From positions 6,634,001 through 6,698,000 of the forward strand of contig CM063114.1 of assembly GCA_031841125.1 (NCBI GenBank): 64,000 nt of DNA, read 5' to 3'. This DNA is from Acanthococcus lagerstroemiae. Taxonomy: Eukaryota; Arthropoda; Insecta; Hemiptera; Eriococcidae. Position 1 is the stretch's first letter. Each line of letters begins with the position of its first letter. The notes below the pieces were generated by a model that was not told the DNA's origin, ran no database searches, and was given only the letters and a program-made list of their open reading frames with translations. The position numbers and the translations under genes are program-made. Of the stretch, positions 34,371 to 45,517 are shown one piece after another.

Positions 34371-37350
34371 GCATTTTATTGGCGTTACCTAATTTGGTTC
34401 GACTTCTGCCCTTATGAAGTAATTCGATTTGTTGTCAATTTTCCAATAGAAAAGGAAAACTATGAAGCGAAAGGCATCATATCCCCTTGAATTTACTGTC
34501 CCTCGGTTACGTAGAAGTTTTGAGTAAAGTTATTGATCTCACCTGATTTGAAAGCTTTCAAAATGGACAAATATATTCATACATTGTTGTACTAATGATA
34601 CAGGCATCCAAAAACTATATACCAACCTTAGTCCTCTAAATTATACTACCAACATTTGCATTAAATACCTCGAAAGTTTTGGTGCACAAGTAGGTGATGA
34701 CTTGTTATTTTTCTTGAGGGGGAGGAGGCAAGCTTTAAAAAGAATTCCCATAATCGAAGTTCAAAAGGTCCAGAAGTAGTTTTGAGAGGGGTGGGGTAGT
34801 ACAAGGGTCAAATACTGATAAATTCAAGATTGTATATGGTAGGAGGATTCATTTTCATTTCTATCAACGCCCATAACTGTCAGTCACGGGTGGGTGACGA
34901 TTTTATAATGGGGAATCGCACTCTGTGACACGGCATTTAACGTGTTCCGGAGCAGAACGATACTCTTGCCCTCCAAATCCATGTAGGGAGCAGTCGCCCG
35001 GCAGTCAGCCTCCCATAGTCACCGTATATGGGTGCACAACCAGGCGCGGATTTATAAAAATGAGATGGGGTACATTAGCGGCGGTGCATATTGATTAATT
35101 GATGCTTCTATGTTGGCAGGGGTGTGGGAGCGGGGCTGCTCGGGTGCTCCTGGAAAAATATTTTATCCAATGTGGGATACGTAATGACGAATATATCGCT
35201 TATAGCCTGGGATAATAATATTATAGTAGTTATAATATCCGTTATTGAGGCACCAACATTTAAGATTAAACGTTATTGTGGCACCACAAATAACGTTGAG
35301 GTACCAAAAATTGGTGCCACAACGTTTTTCAACGGGAGTGATCGCAAACGACTAGGAACCTAAGCTCAAAATACAAAAAATAGCTCTGGTGCCTGAACGT
35401 CGGTACTTTCAATACTCCTGTACAAATTAGTGCTCAGTATTTGTATCCAGATTGCGCTCATTGTTATACACTCTATACAATTGCAACAGGTTCAAGCACC
35501 ACTATTTATAACACTACTGAACAAAATGAAATTTTTTGTTTGCACAACGCATTTAAGGAGGTGATTCTTGAGTACTTTTCAACGCTGAATACAGTGCCGT
35601 CGGCCGTTTTTCTCTATCACGTCTAGTTTTTCTGATTAAAAACTATAAAAAATTCAACTAAATGTGTTCAAAAAGAGGTTTAGGAACTGAATGTGGTCAT
35701 ACTGATTCGTGTTGTTGTGTGTTGCGGTCGTGTGTAGTGGTGTGTATTCCGTCTGTTTGTTTTCTGTTATCGTGGTCTGACAACACTGATAATATCAGTC
35801 AGTGATACCGCTTATTCCAATGCAAAAACAAAATGGAAACGAATTTCAGTCGTTCAGAACTCCGAATTGTGACGTGATAGAGAAAAATGGGTCGCAGTGT
35901 GTTCAGCGTTAAAAAGTACCTCAGAATCACCTGTCGAAATGCATTGTGCAAAATAGTTGTTCAGTAGTGTAATTGATTCTGTACGAAGTACGCGCGCAGT
36001 GACACCATGAGTTGGCAACATAACATGGGCTAGTAATAAATAATTCGAATAAAGAAGGGCTGTGAACTGGAACTGTTCAAGGGATGGTAATACCTAAGGT
36101 CGTATGTTTTGGAATAAAATACAATTTCCGGTCTACGTTTAATGGAAGTGCAGTTAAAACCAGTGGCGGTTTTCGTGTGAGTTTCAATCGGAAGTTCAGT
36201 GATCCTGTTCGTCTTGATTTTGCATTGAAAAGACGAGACGCGAAAAGAAATTGATCAGTTAATTTTGTGAGGTTTAGATTTCAGATTCTGTAACTATCAA
36301 CTTTCTACTTTATATTTTCCATTTTTTGGGTCAGAGTGTTAGTGAGGAGCGAGAACATGACGCATGAGACACGAGACTATGAGAGAGACAAACGTACGAA
36401 TTCTATACGGATTTTTGGGGGATTGCGTACGGATTTATACGGACTTGTTTTTCTTAGAAAATCTGGATTTTCGAAAAACTCATCTGGCAATACTGTGTTT
36501 GTTAATATTCAAAATTTTTCAATGAAAATAGAGTGTAGATTAGATTCTACATTGCTCAAATTTTGGAAAACTGAACCTCATTTTTGTTTGTATTGGAAAA
36601 ACTTTATAAATGCGTTCTTTGTGGCGTGTAATGAGCGTACAATTCATAATTTTTATTCCGTATTGTCCTATTATTATGTTAAAAATATTCACCCAGGGTG
36701 AGGAGCATGTACCCCATGGCCCTTCCCCCGTGAATCCGCCACTGTGCACAAACATTGTTATTGGAACCGAAAATGAAATAAAATCTCTTCTACTTTATCT
36801 GCAAAATTATGAAATGTAGGTACATGAACAGCGGATATTTTACTGCAGACGCCCCTATAAATCTCTTAGGTTCATTAATACTAAAAAACTGAGTATTTTA
36901 GTTCAAAAAAAGCTCCTCATTAAGGCCTACCAATAATCATTTTACTTGAGCCAAATTTCCCGGCCATAAACGCAGACAGTAGGGTGCTCCAAAATATCGC
37001 GATTTTTGAAATGTTTTGCTTCCAATAGCCAAACTTGTTGTTTTTGGTCTGAAAACGGACCAGACAAATTTTTTTCAAATTGAAAAATTTTGATAGGTCC
37101 CGTTGTGAGGGGAGGCGTAAGAAAATCTGCAATTTTGCTGTGAAGTTTCCAAAGAATCAAGTTCAGTCGAAAATATTTATTTGACCATAAGAATTTAGTG
37201 CAAGGAAGAAATACCCACGTAGAGTTTTGAAAAACTTTAATTCAAAGATCGATGTCCTCTGTTAAATTGAGAGTAAAAATTAAATTGTTTTTTTGAACTT
37301 TCAGTATTATAGACTGAAAAAATCACACAAAAATAAATGAAAACGATTCT
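34371..37350. other. Gene-free stretch downstream of Bre1
   Basis: Contains a GTGGCACCA/ACGTT-rich patch near 35260-35340, a TACGGATTT-rich fragment ending TCTGGCAATACTG near 36400-36500 (a partial relative of the element at 40271), and a CGTGAATCCGCCACTG end near 36735. No exon is supported. Confidence 0.45.
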
Positions 37351-37399
37351 TTGCTCGAATTCCAGATACGTTTAATCCATTTATGAAATTTTTAAATTC

Positions 37400-38060
37400 C
37401 TATTTTCAAGGGTCCACTGTGGGAGCAGGACCTAAAATTTACAAATAATACTGTCAAATACATCAAAAACAGGGTTTCTGAAGTCGCTGAATTCGTTTTT
37501 CAACTTATTTTGACTGTAATCCTTCCTGATAAGGGTATACAGGAAGTAGGGGTGCGGAAATTTTGAAATTATTCAACATACAGCTTCAAGTATATTGATA
37601 ATAGGGTTTCTGCAGTCGCCGAATATATTTATGAAGTTACTTCTACTGCCCCCCCCCCCCGATAATAGTCTATGGGGATCGGGACAGAAAAAATAACTTC
37701 AAAAATGAATTATGCGGCTAAAGAAACCCTATCGTCGGTATGCTTGAAGCAACTTGTTGAAAATATTTTCGAACTTTTCACGTCCCTGCTCCCTGTGGAC
37801 TCTTAGCAGAGGTTATAGTTAAAACAACCTCAAAAACTAATTCAGTGACCCCAAAAACCCTTTTGTCGATACGCTTGGAGCGAAGGTTAATCATTTTGAG
37901 GATTTCTCGTTCCTTCCACCTGTGGACCCTTGTGGATATGGGTTCTTGTTAAAATAATTTCCAAAACGAATTCAGCGACTTCAAAAATTCCAGTTTTGAT
38001 ATACTTGACAGAATTGTCTGTAATTTCTAAGTTCTGTCCCCCTCCACGTGGAAAAAGGAA
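37400..38060. repeat. Inverted pairs of a ~120-bp repeat
   Basis: Units with AGGGTTTCTGAAGTCGCTGAATTCG run left to right at 37430-37640, and reversed units (GACCCCAAAAACCC, TTCAGCGACTTCAAAAA) at 37690-38000. A poly-C run marks the turn near 37650. Related units appear at 47690-48260 and 49660-49830. Confidence 0.6.
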
Positions 38061-40270
38061 CAAGATTAGATACTGTAGGTAACACATTTCAGAACTGGTA
38101 GAATTTTGGATCACCCTGCTTGGCAGGGTGCCAGTTAGATCTTTATCATTCTCTCCTCCGGAGATTTTTTACTCCACAATAAATGAAAGAAATAACGGGG
38201 ACAGAAAATCACCATTTCCATTCTCATTTATATTCAGCTTTTCCAAATTCTTCGCTCGTTCCCCTCACGAGTACATAATTTATCATTGAAGTTAACTTTT
38301 GGGTACTTCGGAGAAAAAAATTCTGAAGGTGCTAAGATGTATATAGGATACTTCCGGAGGAGAAAGAAATCAAATTTGTAGCTCCAGCAGATTTTAGAAT
38401 CCTCTACAAAGTATTCTCACTTTTTCCAGAATGTTTCAACTGTTTTACAAATTACGAACAGGCAATTAAAAATTTTATAATAGTTCCCTGAAGTTTATGC
38501 TTCGACCCCTTTCTCATCAAAGACAAAAAACTCAAGAGTTGGTAATTTTAAAAAATTAGGTGAAATATTCAAGTCTTCGCCCCCTCCCCCGGTGGCTCAA
38601 AAAATATGCCTTCTTCACGATTCTGCTGCTCATGTCGAATAACATACTTCAGTTTTTAGTGATTTTATTGTTCGAAAGATTTTCATTGCTCAAAAAGATG
38701 AATTTCTTAGCAAAATACGTATGCGTCGCTTAGCATGCTCTACCACTTGACTGATATGGCGCCTATTACTGTCACATAACTGAAGATATCTTTCCACTAG
38801 CCAAAATTGAAATGGTTCAAGCGAGCGATAAAACAGAAATTATTTTCTCATAGTAGTGGCAATTATGAGTGCCCTAATTTGTTTTCTGCGATCGAAGAGG
38901 AGGTTAGATGGAGGATTACGGTGGTCAAGAAGTAGACATTAATGCTCTGAATTTGAATATGACAAAAAATCCGTTTTTTTCAACGATTTCAGAACAAGAG
39001 GGCGATATGTATTTATTAAAAGCTTTGAAGGTAAACCGTATAAGGTTATCGTAATGACTAAATACTCGTATAAAACCGTGACCTACAGTAAATAAGAGGC
39101 GTGAGGTTACACTTTCTTAGAAAAGGTGTTCTTTAACTGGCCTAGATAAGTCAGTGGTAAGTGGCACTCTTATCGTTTCCATTTAGCAACCGCTGATGTT
39201 TTTCTGGAACTTTTTTAAAGAAAATGAGTCTTTGTTTACTATGTTCGGTTTTAAAATATTATTAGAAAATAATGAGGTGAATGAAGAATTTGATTATACA
39301 AATAAAAAAACGGTATACGGTGGGTACATACCAAAAATCTAATTACTAAAATCGTTACACGCCGAAAATCCCGCTCAGTTCAAACACAGATATGAATTTG
39401 AGTAAACATTAGGCATTCATGTTTGGTAACTTATATAGAATTAATGTTAATTTTCTATGAACTGATTTCAGACACAGACGATGACTCGTTTCATCTTTAG
39501 CGCAATGTAATAACAAAACATAATTATCACTTGTACCTGTTTTATTACTACTCGGTATGTAGTTTACGGAAAACCGTACAGTCACCTGTACCTGTATGAG
39601 TTACGGGTTTGTCATAAAATTTATTGGAGTCGTATATTTCTAAAATTAAAAATCGGCTATCACATATTTTATGCTTTATAAGTAATTTTATCAATTTATT
39701 TTGCACGTATCATTCGCATGCGTTCACCATCGGGATGCAGAAAATGGGTTAAGTTTAAATTAATAGCCTCTTCACTTGCCTGGGTAAATAGCGAGAATAT
39801 TAAATTTGTTTAATAGTGATAAGCTGCTAATCCTTCGAAGTTTTGGTGTCTTTTAAGTAGTTTTCCATTCATTTAGCTCTTCGTTTTTCCATTCAGCTTT
39901 AACAATTCATGTTTATGCTGGATAACAGAAAGAGAGGATACCTAATATGGAGAGTTTTAACTTATAAGTGTGAAGAAGAGAATTTAATTTTTAAAAGTAT
40001 CAGTCTGGATTATGTTAGAAATCGGGAAGGGAGTAGAAATTTTGAGAAAATTTCGTTTCGAGGGATGAAATCGTGAAGAGTGCAAAGCGAAGGGACCTTA
40101 TATAGAAAAATAAACAATTATTCAAATCTCATGAAATGTGAAAAGAGAATACTGACTGTGACTGCCCTAAATTACTCAGCATAACTGATAATATACTGAC
40201 AATTAGGGTTTAACGGGGGCCGAACAGGCCCTGAGGCAAAACCAGTTTGATCAGACCGTTGCATCCGTAA
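38061..40270. other. Gene-free stretch
   Basis: No exon or recognisable element. A tRNA-like A-box half (AGTGGTAGAGCATGC, minus strand, near 38745) has no B-box partner. Confidence 0.4.
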
Positions 40271-40931
40271 CAGTGTTGCCAGACGTACGGATATATCCGT
40301 ACAAATACGGATTCTTGGAGTTGGGGAAAAAATACGGACTTTTGTATGGATTTCCGGCAAAATACGGATTTTTTCAGGGAAATACGGATTTTTCTATGAA
40401 AAAGAAATACACGATGAAGGAGAATGAATAATTAATGTATGATGGAAGAAAAGAACAGTCGTGCATGATGTCGCGAATATCGAATCGATTCCCGTAAGAA
40501 AACCACTCGGGGTAAGAGGTGGTGTCTGGGTAGGGTTTGTATAGGGAGCGCTAGTGTCGCGCTCCAACAGATCAGTATGTTACTACCTGAGAATGAAATT
40601 TGTTAGAAACCAGAGGTACATATTTTTAATCCAGAAGGTTCTGAGCATTTGCTAAAAAACGTCAGATTTCTAACAAATTTCAGGTAGTAACATATTGATC
40701 TTTGCTCCGTTGGTTTTTCTTACAGGAGTCAATTTATGTTCGTTGGAACCAAGATGGGTATTTTTGCTAACAGTAACCATGCAGTAACTCACTCTGTGAC
40801 GTCACTGGAAAACAAAAAAGAAAAAATCCGTACAAAATCCGTACCGGGGAAAAAATCCGTACAAATCCGTACATACTCTGACGGAATTCGAGAAACGAAC
40901 GGATTTTCGGGGAAAAATTCTGGCAACACTG
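40271..40931. mobile_element. Non-autonomous DNA element with CAGTGTTGCCAGA ends
   Basis: Perfect 13-bp inverted ends: CAGTGTTGCCAGA at 40271-40283 and its complement at 40919-40931. Near both ends are repeated ATCCGTAC/TACGGATT motifs, typical of subterminal transposase sites. An inner inverted repeat (GATCAGTATGTTACTACCTG near 40570 against 40680-40703) forms a second fold. No transposase frame. Confidence 0.8.
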
Positions 40932-41299
40932 CCGTAGTAGACTGCTTAAGAGGTGTTGATGAGAGTGGTGAATCCAGGGAGCTATCCTGGGAAGGGAAAT
41001 TCAAAATATGTAATAATATTTATCAACCCCATTGTCCCACGCATTTCCGTCATTTTCCCGCCTTCTAGATCGTAATTAAATGAGTAAATAAGAGAAATAT
41101 ACTTCAACTTTTGAATCATTTGTACGATTTTCTTATTCAGGTGAAATGAAAAAACCTTCCACAATGCGACGAAAATTCTCTGAACTCACTGGATTCTCGA
41201 TTGGAAGACGATTTTTAGAGAATGTTCAAGTCTTCGCAATACCATCCATTGTTTTATCTCACCGAGTAATGGGAGTAGCTCCAATTATTTAATCTTCTA

Positions 41300-41815
41300 A
41301 ATGTTCTTGCAAGAATCTTTTAGATCCTCCGAACTCATTCAGACCTTTTTGAACTTATGTAAGATTCGCTATAAAACTATGCAGAATTCATTTGTAACTC
41401 CATGATGATTCTTTCAGAAGACTTTTTCGAACTCTTATTTCTATTTAAAACACGCACAAGACTCTAAAATGCTCTAAGTTTCTCCAGTGTTCATTTAAGA
41501 TTCTCCAAAATTTGTTCAAGGCTTTTCTTCACAACTTACAGACTTCAAAATGTATTTAAGGCTTATTTTCACGACTCTTAGAGACCAGATAAAAAGTTTT
41601 TTCCTCAAGTCTCTTCCAAACAACTTTTTAAAAACGTTCTACACTGTCCTAGACTCGTTTAGAACCTATGACTTTTCAGACTAGATCTCTTCCAGACTTT
41701 TCCAGACTTGATAGCGACTTTTTGAGATCCCTCACGACTCTCTAAGACTTTTTACGACTCGTTTGAGATCCGTGAAAACTTGTTCAAGACTGTACACAAC
41801 CAACATGTCGTGTAA
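41300..41815. repeat. Degenerate AAGACTYTTT array
   Basis: Same motif family as 19985-21540, for example TCTAAGACTTTTTACGACTC. It ends close to the predicted left end of the Helitron. Confidence 0.7.
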
Positions 41816-41864
41816 GTAAGGCTCTAACTTCGTACGGGTAAAGACGGCCGCCATTTTCTTTCCA

Positions 41865-42797
41865 TCTGACTGATTACTAGTATAGTAAATAAAACCTTAC
41901 TACTAGTGTTTTCTTATTATTGATAATGATTAAAGAACAATGAAGTTATGAAAAAATACTATTCGATGTTCTGTATAAACCCGTACATGCTGGAAATAAT
42001 TCTGATGGGATGAGGAGGCCGCCGAGAAAGAGTAGTGAAAGAGGAAGGCTGTAGCGACGGATTATGGCCGCCATTGGGAAGGCCGTAGTGATGGGTGAAG
42101 AGGTCTTGGTGGGGGTGTGGTACGTGAACAGAAATGAAGGCCATAGTGGTGTGGGGTTGTCAGGGGGACGTGGTCCTAATAGAGGGGACTCGGGGTGGAA
42201 GAGGGTGATCGGGGGAGACTAGGTGGAGGACTGGGTGATGATCGGAGGGATGAACGGAGGGTGCCATGTGGGGGAGAAGCTAAGGACGGAGAAAGTCATG
42301 GAGCGATGGAGAGGGTAATGTAAAGAGATTAAGGCCCAGTTGATGGAGGTCGGTTGTGGTGGTCGATGGTTGTAGAGTTGAGGAGGAAGTCCAAGGGACA
42401 GGGCCTACCCAGATGTGCAGAAAGAAAGGGTTTGCAGGGGGGATACTGCGGAGGTAAAAGACCATAGGGTGGGCACTGAGGCATCTGGTGAGAGATTATG
42501 GCCGTTGTGGGGGAGGAGTCTGTGGCTGAGGAGGGCTGCGACTGTTGAAGTGTGACCGTGGAGGCGGACAGCGACCGTGGTGAACGAGGGGGTCGTGGTC
42601 GAGGAGGAGGAGGCTCGTGATGAAGAAAGGATGGAAGGGGGGAATTCATGGTGGAAGATTGAGGACCGCTGATAAAGGGGGAGCAAAAGGAGCGCAAAGT
42701 AAACCTCAACTCAGGAACAAAAGTTTTAGACCAAACACTGAGGACTGGGACGGCGGGGGGTTGGGCCGCGAAGCGGCCAGGGGGCGAAGCCCCCTAG
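41865..42797 (+). mobile_element. Candidate non-autonomous Helitron
   Basis: The right end has two adjacent GAA-loop hairpins: GGCCGC-GAA-GCGGCC (42764-42769 with 42773-42778) and GGGGGC-GAA-GCCCCC (42780-42785 with 42789-42794), the second followed at once by CTAG and then T. A hairpin before a CTRR end and insertion between A and T are Helitron hallmarks. The proposed left end is A|TCTGACTGATTACTAG, followed by TAGTAAATAAAACC, an A/T-rich start of the expected kind. The inside is purine-rich on the plus strand with GGCCGTAGTG-like minisatellite units. No Rep/helicase frame. The left end is less certain than the right. Confidence 0.65.
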
Positions 42798-42799
42798 TA

Positions 42800-43700
42800 T
42801 ACTTTATTTTGATGTCGGTCACCCTCAAAATTTTAGTTCCAAAATTATTTTTCGTATATTTTCTCCTAACTTAGTTTTTCCCCGTAATTCTTGAATTCAC
42901 CAACACCGTCATTCGGATTCCGCACTGTCTAATCTAGTGACCCGGTGTCAGGGTATGATTCAAGCCCATGATACCTCTCCCTGTTCATATTTTGAAATTA
43001 CTAAATTTAATATGAACGTGAACTGAATTTGAGATATTCAGTAGGTGTTTCAGTTTTTCTTTCCGTATATCCTCATTCCAATGGCATCTTGACCCGAACT
43101 AGAACAGTCGGTACCAGTGTAGATCACCCCAATTCATGCGACTTGTAATCAAAGCCGAAATGTTGATTCGTTTTAGACAAACTCTGTGGAACAGATGAGT
43201 TGTGCGTAAGAGGACGTTGGCGCTTTGAGTTATACTTAGCCTTTCCACTGATCTCAGGAAATCGAGGAAATTAGTTGGGTCTAGAATGGTTTCCCTTCCC
43301 GGATAATTTAGGGTTCTGTTTCAATCCAAACTCGGAGACACTGATTTCTTCAAAATTCGTACAAAAATTCAATAAAAAACCACGTTCAAAGAGAAACCAC
43401 GAGAAGTAAAATCGCAACCCGCATCATAACCGCGAATTTTTCAGCTACTTGTGAACTAATAAGAAATGAAAGAGTTTAATTTCCGGTGAAAACAAAACTG
43501 AGTCGGGGAGCAAAACAGAGAGGAGGTGAGTTCACGTTTTCGTCAGTAATGTGTCATTCGAAAGGAAAGTTTATTCTACTAAAATCGTCAGGAATCCCGA
43601 TTTCGCCAGTTTTGAACTTGATTCACAAAAAGCACTATTTCTTAAAAAACTAGGATCGACAAAGTGGGACCTTATTCCCTGCACTGCCACATATAAGGAT
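42800..43700. other. Gene-free stretch
   Basis: No supported exon. Confidence 0.35.
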
Positions 43701-43727
43701 TATTCGGAGCCAGTCCCAAAACAGCTT

Positions 43728-43847
43728 CTCTTTTCTAAATTACTCTTAACTCGAGCCCTGAAAGCCGCCCTTTCGAGCATTACCTCAAAGGCTTCGGGTA
43801 GGCTGTTCGGGCTATCGTAGCCCTCTTCTCATCTTGCCGAAAAACCG
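43728..43847 (-). mobile_element. tRNA-derived SINE, family A, truncated copy 3
   Basis: Body of the family A SINE without the tRNA head. A 19-base direct repeat with one mismatch (GCCAGTCCCAAAACAGCTT at 43709-43727; GCCAGCCCC... at 43848-43866) flanks it, so the truncated form itself was inserted. Confidence 0.85.
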
Positions 43848-44030
43848 GCCAGCCCCAAAACAGCTTGGTCGTCGCACAATATTTTCAATAAGCTACCTAC
43901 ATTCTAAATTTTAATAATGCTATTCTGTATTTTATTCTAATTTTTTTTTCTTTCTACTTACAAAATATTATCAATTAAGCACTCGTATCTCGAGACATTT
44001 TTTATTCCTAAGGTTTATAATACACTTGCT

Positions 44031-44249
44031 GTAAACTGGGGTAACTTGGAATTTGTGAGGGAACACTAGACATTGCTAGTTTTATACGTTAGAACTGGAA
44101 TATCGGTTTTCATCACATGACAGTGTAGCTACAAGCCTCCGCTTTCATTTGACATCCTAATTAACGAAGAAATAACGCAGTTAATCAATGTACTCCAGTT
44201 TTGGCAGTGCCCGGATTTCCCTCAAGAATCTGATGTTACCCCAGTTTAC
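44031..44249. repeat. MITE-like element with perfect 15-bp inverted ends
   Basis: GTAAACTGGGGTAAC and its exact complement bound 219 bp. Further GTTACCCC and TTTACGGTAC motifs to 44550 suggest more of the same family, also seen at 5854-5975. Confidence 0.65.
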
Positions 44250-44879
44250 GGTACTTCATATCTGGTCCAAATTTGTGATAGAAATGGTTTTTTTTATTGC
44301 TCCGAAGTGTCCAGAAATGGAGTACAAAGTTACCCCACCTGGTGGGGTGAAATTGTGACGGACAAAAACCTACCTACAGACTTTTCTTTCAATATTTGAG
44401 TTTTTGTTTGCTGGCGAATCAATTCATGAAGGTTTAAGCTTTCATCTTATGTACTTGAAAGCTACCTTTCTTAATACAGGTCTGAAATAATTGTACTTTA
44501 ATGGGGAAGATGTTTCAAACTGTCTCAAAGTAACCTCCGTTTTACGGTACATTCGTACTTGTAATTCTCCCCAACCTTGAGTTTACCGATGGACGTTCTT
44601 GGAACATTTGCGAAGTCTATTGACTAGACCTTTTTGGGGGGTGAAAAAGAAACACTTTCAGGAATACTAAAATCAAATATAAGGTTATAATTTCTTTTTG
44701 TGATGGCCAATTGTAATTTGAAGGTTGGAGGAATAGGTTCACTGATTAGAAGCAAGTTTTCGGTTGTCTTAGGGCCGAGAATGAGAACGAAAGAAAGGAA
44801 GCTTGTGACAGTCTTACACTTCGCTCATTTTTGAAATCGTTTTCTTACATATTGGAAATTTCAATTTTTCAATTTTAAG

Positions 44880-45175
44880 GGCCTGCGTCGGCTCCAATTT
44901 TAAAGATAGAATTCTACGTTTCGCGTCGGTGAATTTATCGTCAAATTTTCGAAAAGAGCTCAACAAGGAAGCAATTTTGAAGAATATCATCCCAAGTACA
45001 TTTTGTCAACAAACGTCGCGCATTTTATGTGTCGTGCGGAAATTATCCAAAAAATGTCGCGATGTTGCGAAAAGTTACAAGACCGCGACCGAAGAGATTC
45101 TCGCATGTGAAATAGAATTATCGGAATTGCATTTCAGAAAGCACGAGCGAAATATTTTTTTCCCTGATGCTCGCT
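44880..45175 (+). CDS. Possible isolated exon or gene relic, unrecognised
   Basis: After a T-rich tract ending TTTTAAG, a frame of about 98 codons is open to TGA at 45173-45175. It is CpG-rich and codon-like (FRKELNKEAILKN, TFCQQTSRILCVVRKLSKKC, four cysteines, helical and basic). No family is recognised and no partner exon was found. It could be a relic of an ectodomain or unrelated. Confidence 0.22.
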
Positions 45176-45460
45176 GATCCTTTTCGATGGAATTTTTTTA
45201 ATGCATCCAGGACAAAACGTACAGACAATACCGAACCCCCGAGCTTCGAATTTAAATATTTGTTATTTTATGAGGGGGAAAAAAAAGGTACGTACTTCGG
45301 AATGCGAACACACGTAATTAATGTCACGTCCATTATAAAAATTGAATACGTCATTGTCCCATCTGCATATAGCAATATCGCTGATGAAATCGTCGTCCGA
45401 AGTATTGGCTGAATTTTCTTTCTTCCATTTCCTTTCCAGTGATCAGTACACTCGAATTCT

Positions 45461-45467
45461 TATAAAG
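45461..45467 (+). promoter_or_regulatory. Candidate TATA box for the plus-strand receptor gene
   Basis: TATAAAG about 45 bases before an ATG in good context (TACCATGG). It would place the start of transcription near 45490. Confidence 0.35.
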
Positions 45468-45505
45468 GCCTGCGTAGCGAATAGTGTGTACAAATTTTCT
45501 GTACC

Positions 45506-45517
45506 ATGGACTTTCAG
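45506..45517 (+). CDS. Candidate four-codon first exon (MDFQ)
   Basis: ATGGACTTTCAG is followed directly by a GTAACT donor, phase 0, which fits the phase-0 acceptor at 53796. The join would give MDFQTTAGLSRIL. This is inference: such a short exon cannot be told from chance without transcripts, and the intron would be 8.3 kb. Confidence 0.3.

Noticed and set aside
38730..38775. tRNA-like sequence on the minus strand (AGTGGTAGAGCATGC)
   Set aside because: It has an A-box half but no B-box, no cloverleaf and no matching acceptor stem, so it is at most a SINE fragment.
41959..42874. Ser/Pro-rich frames on both strands
   Set aside because: They lie in the purine-rich minisatellite of the Helitron candidate.
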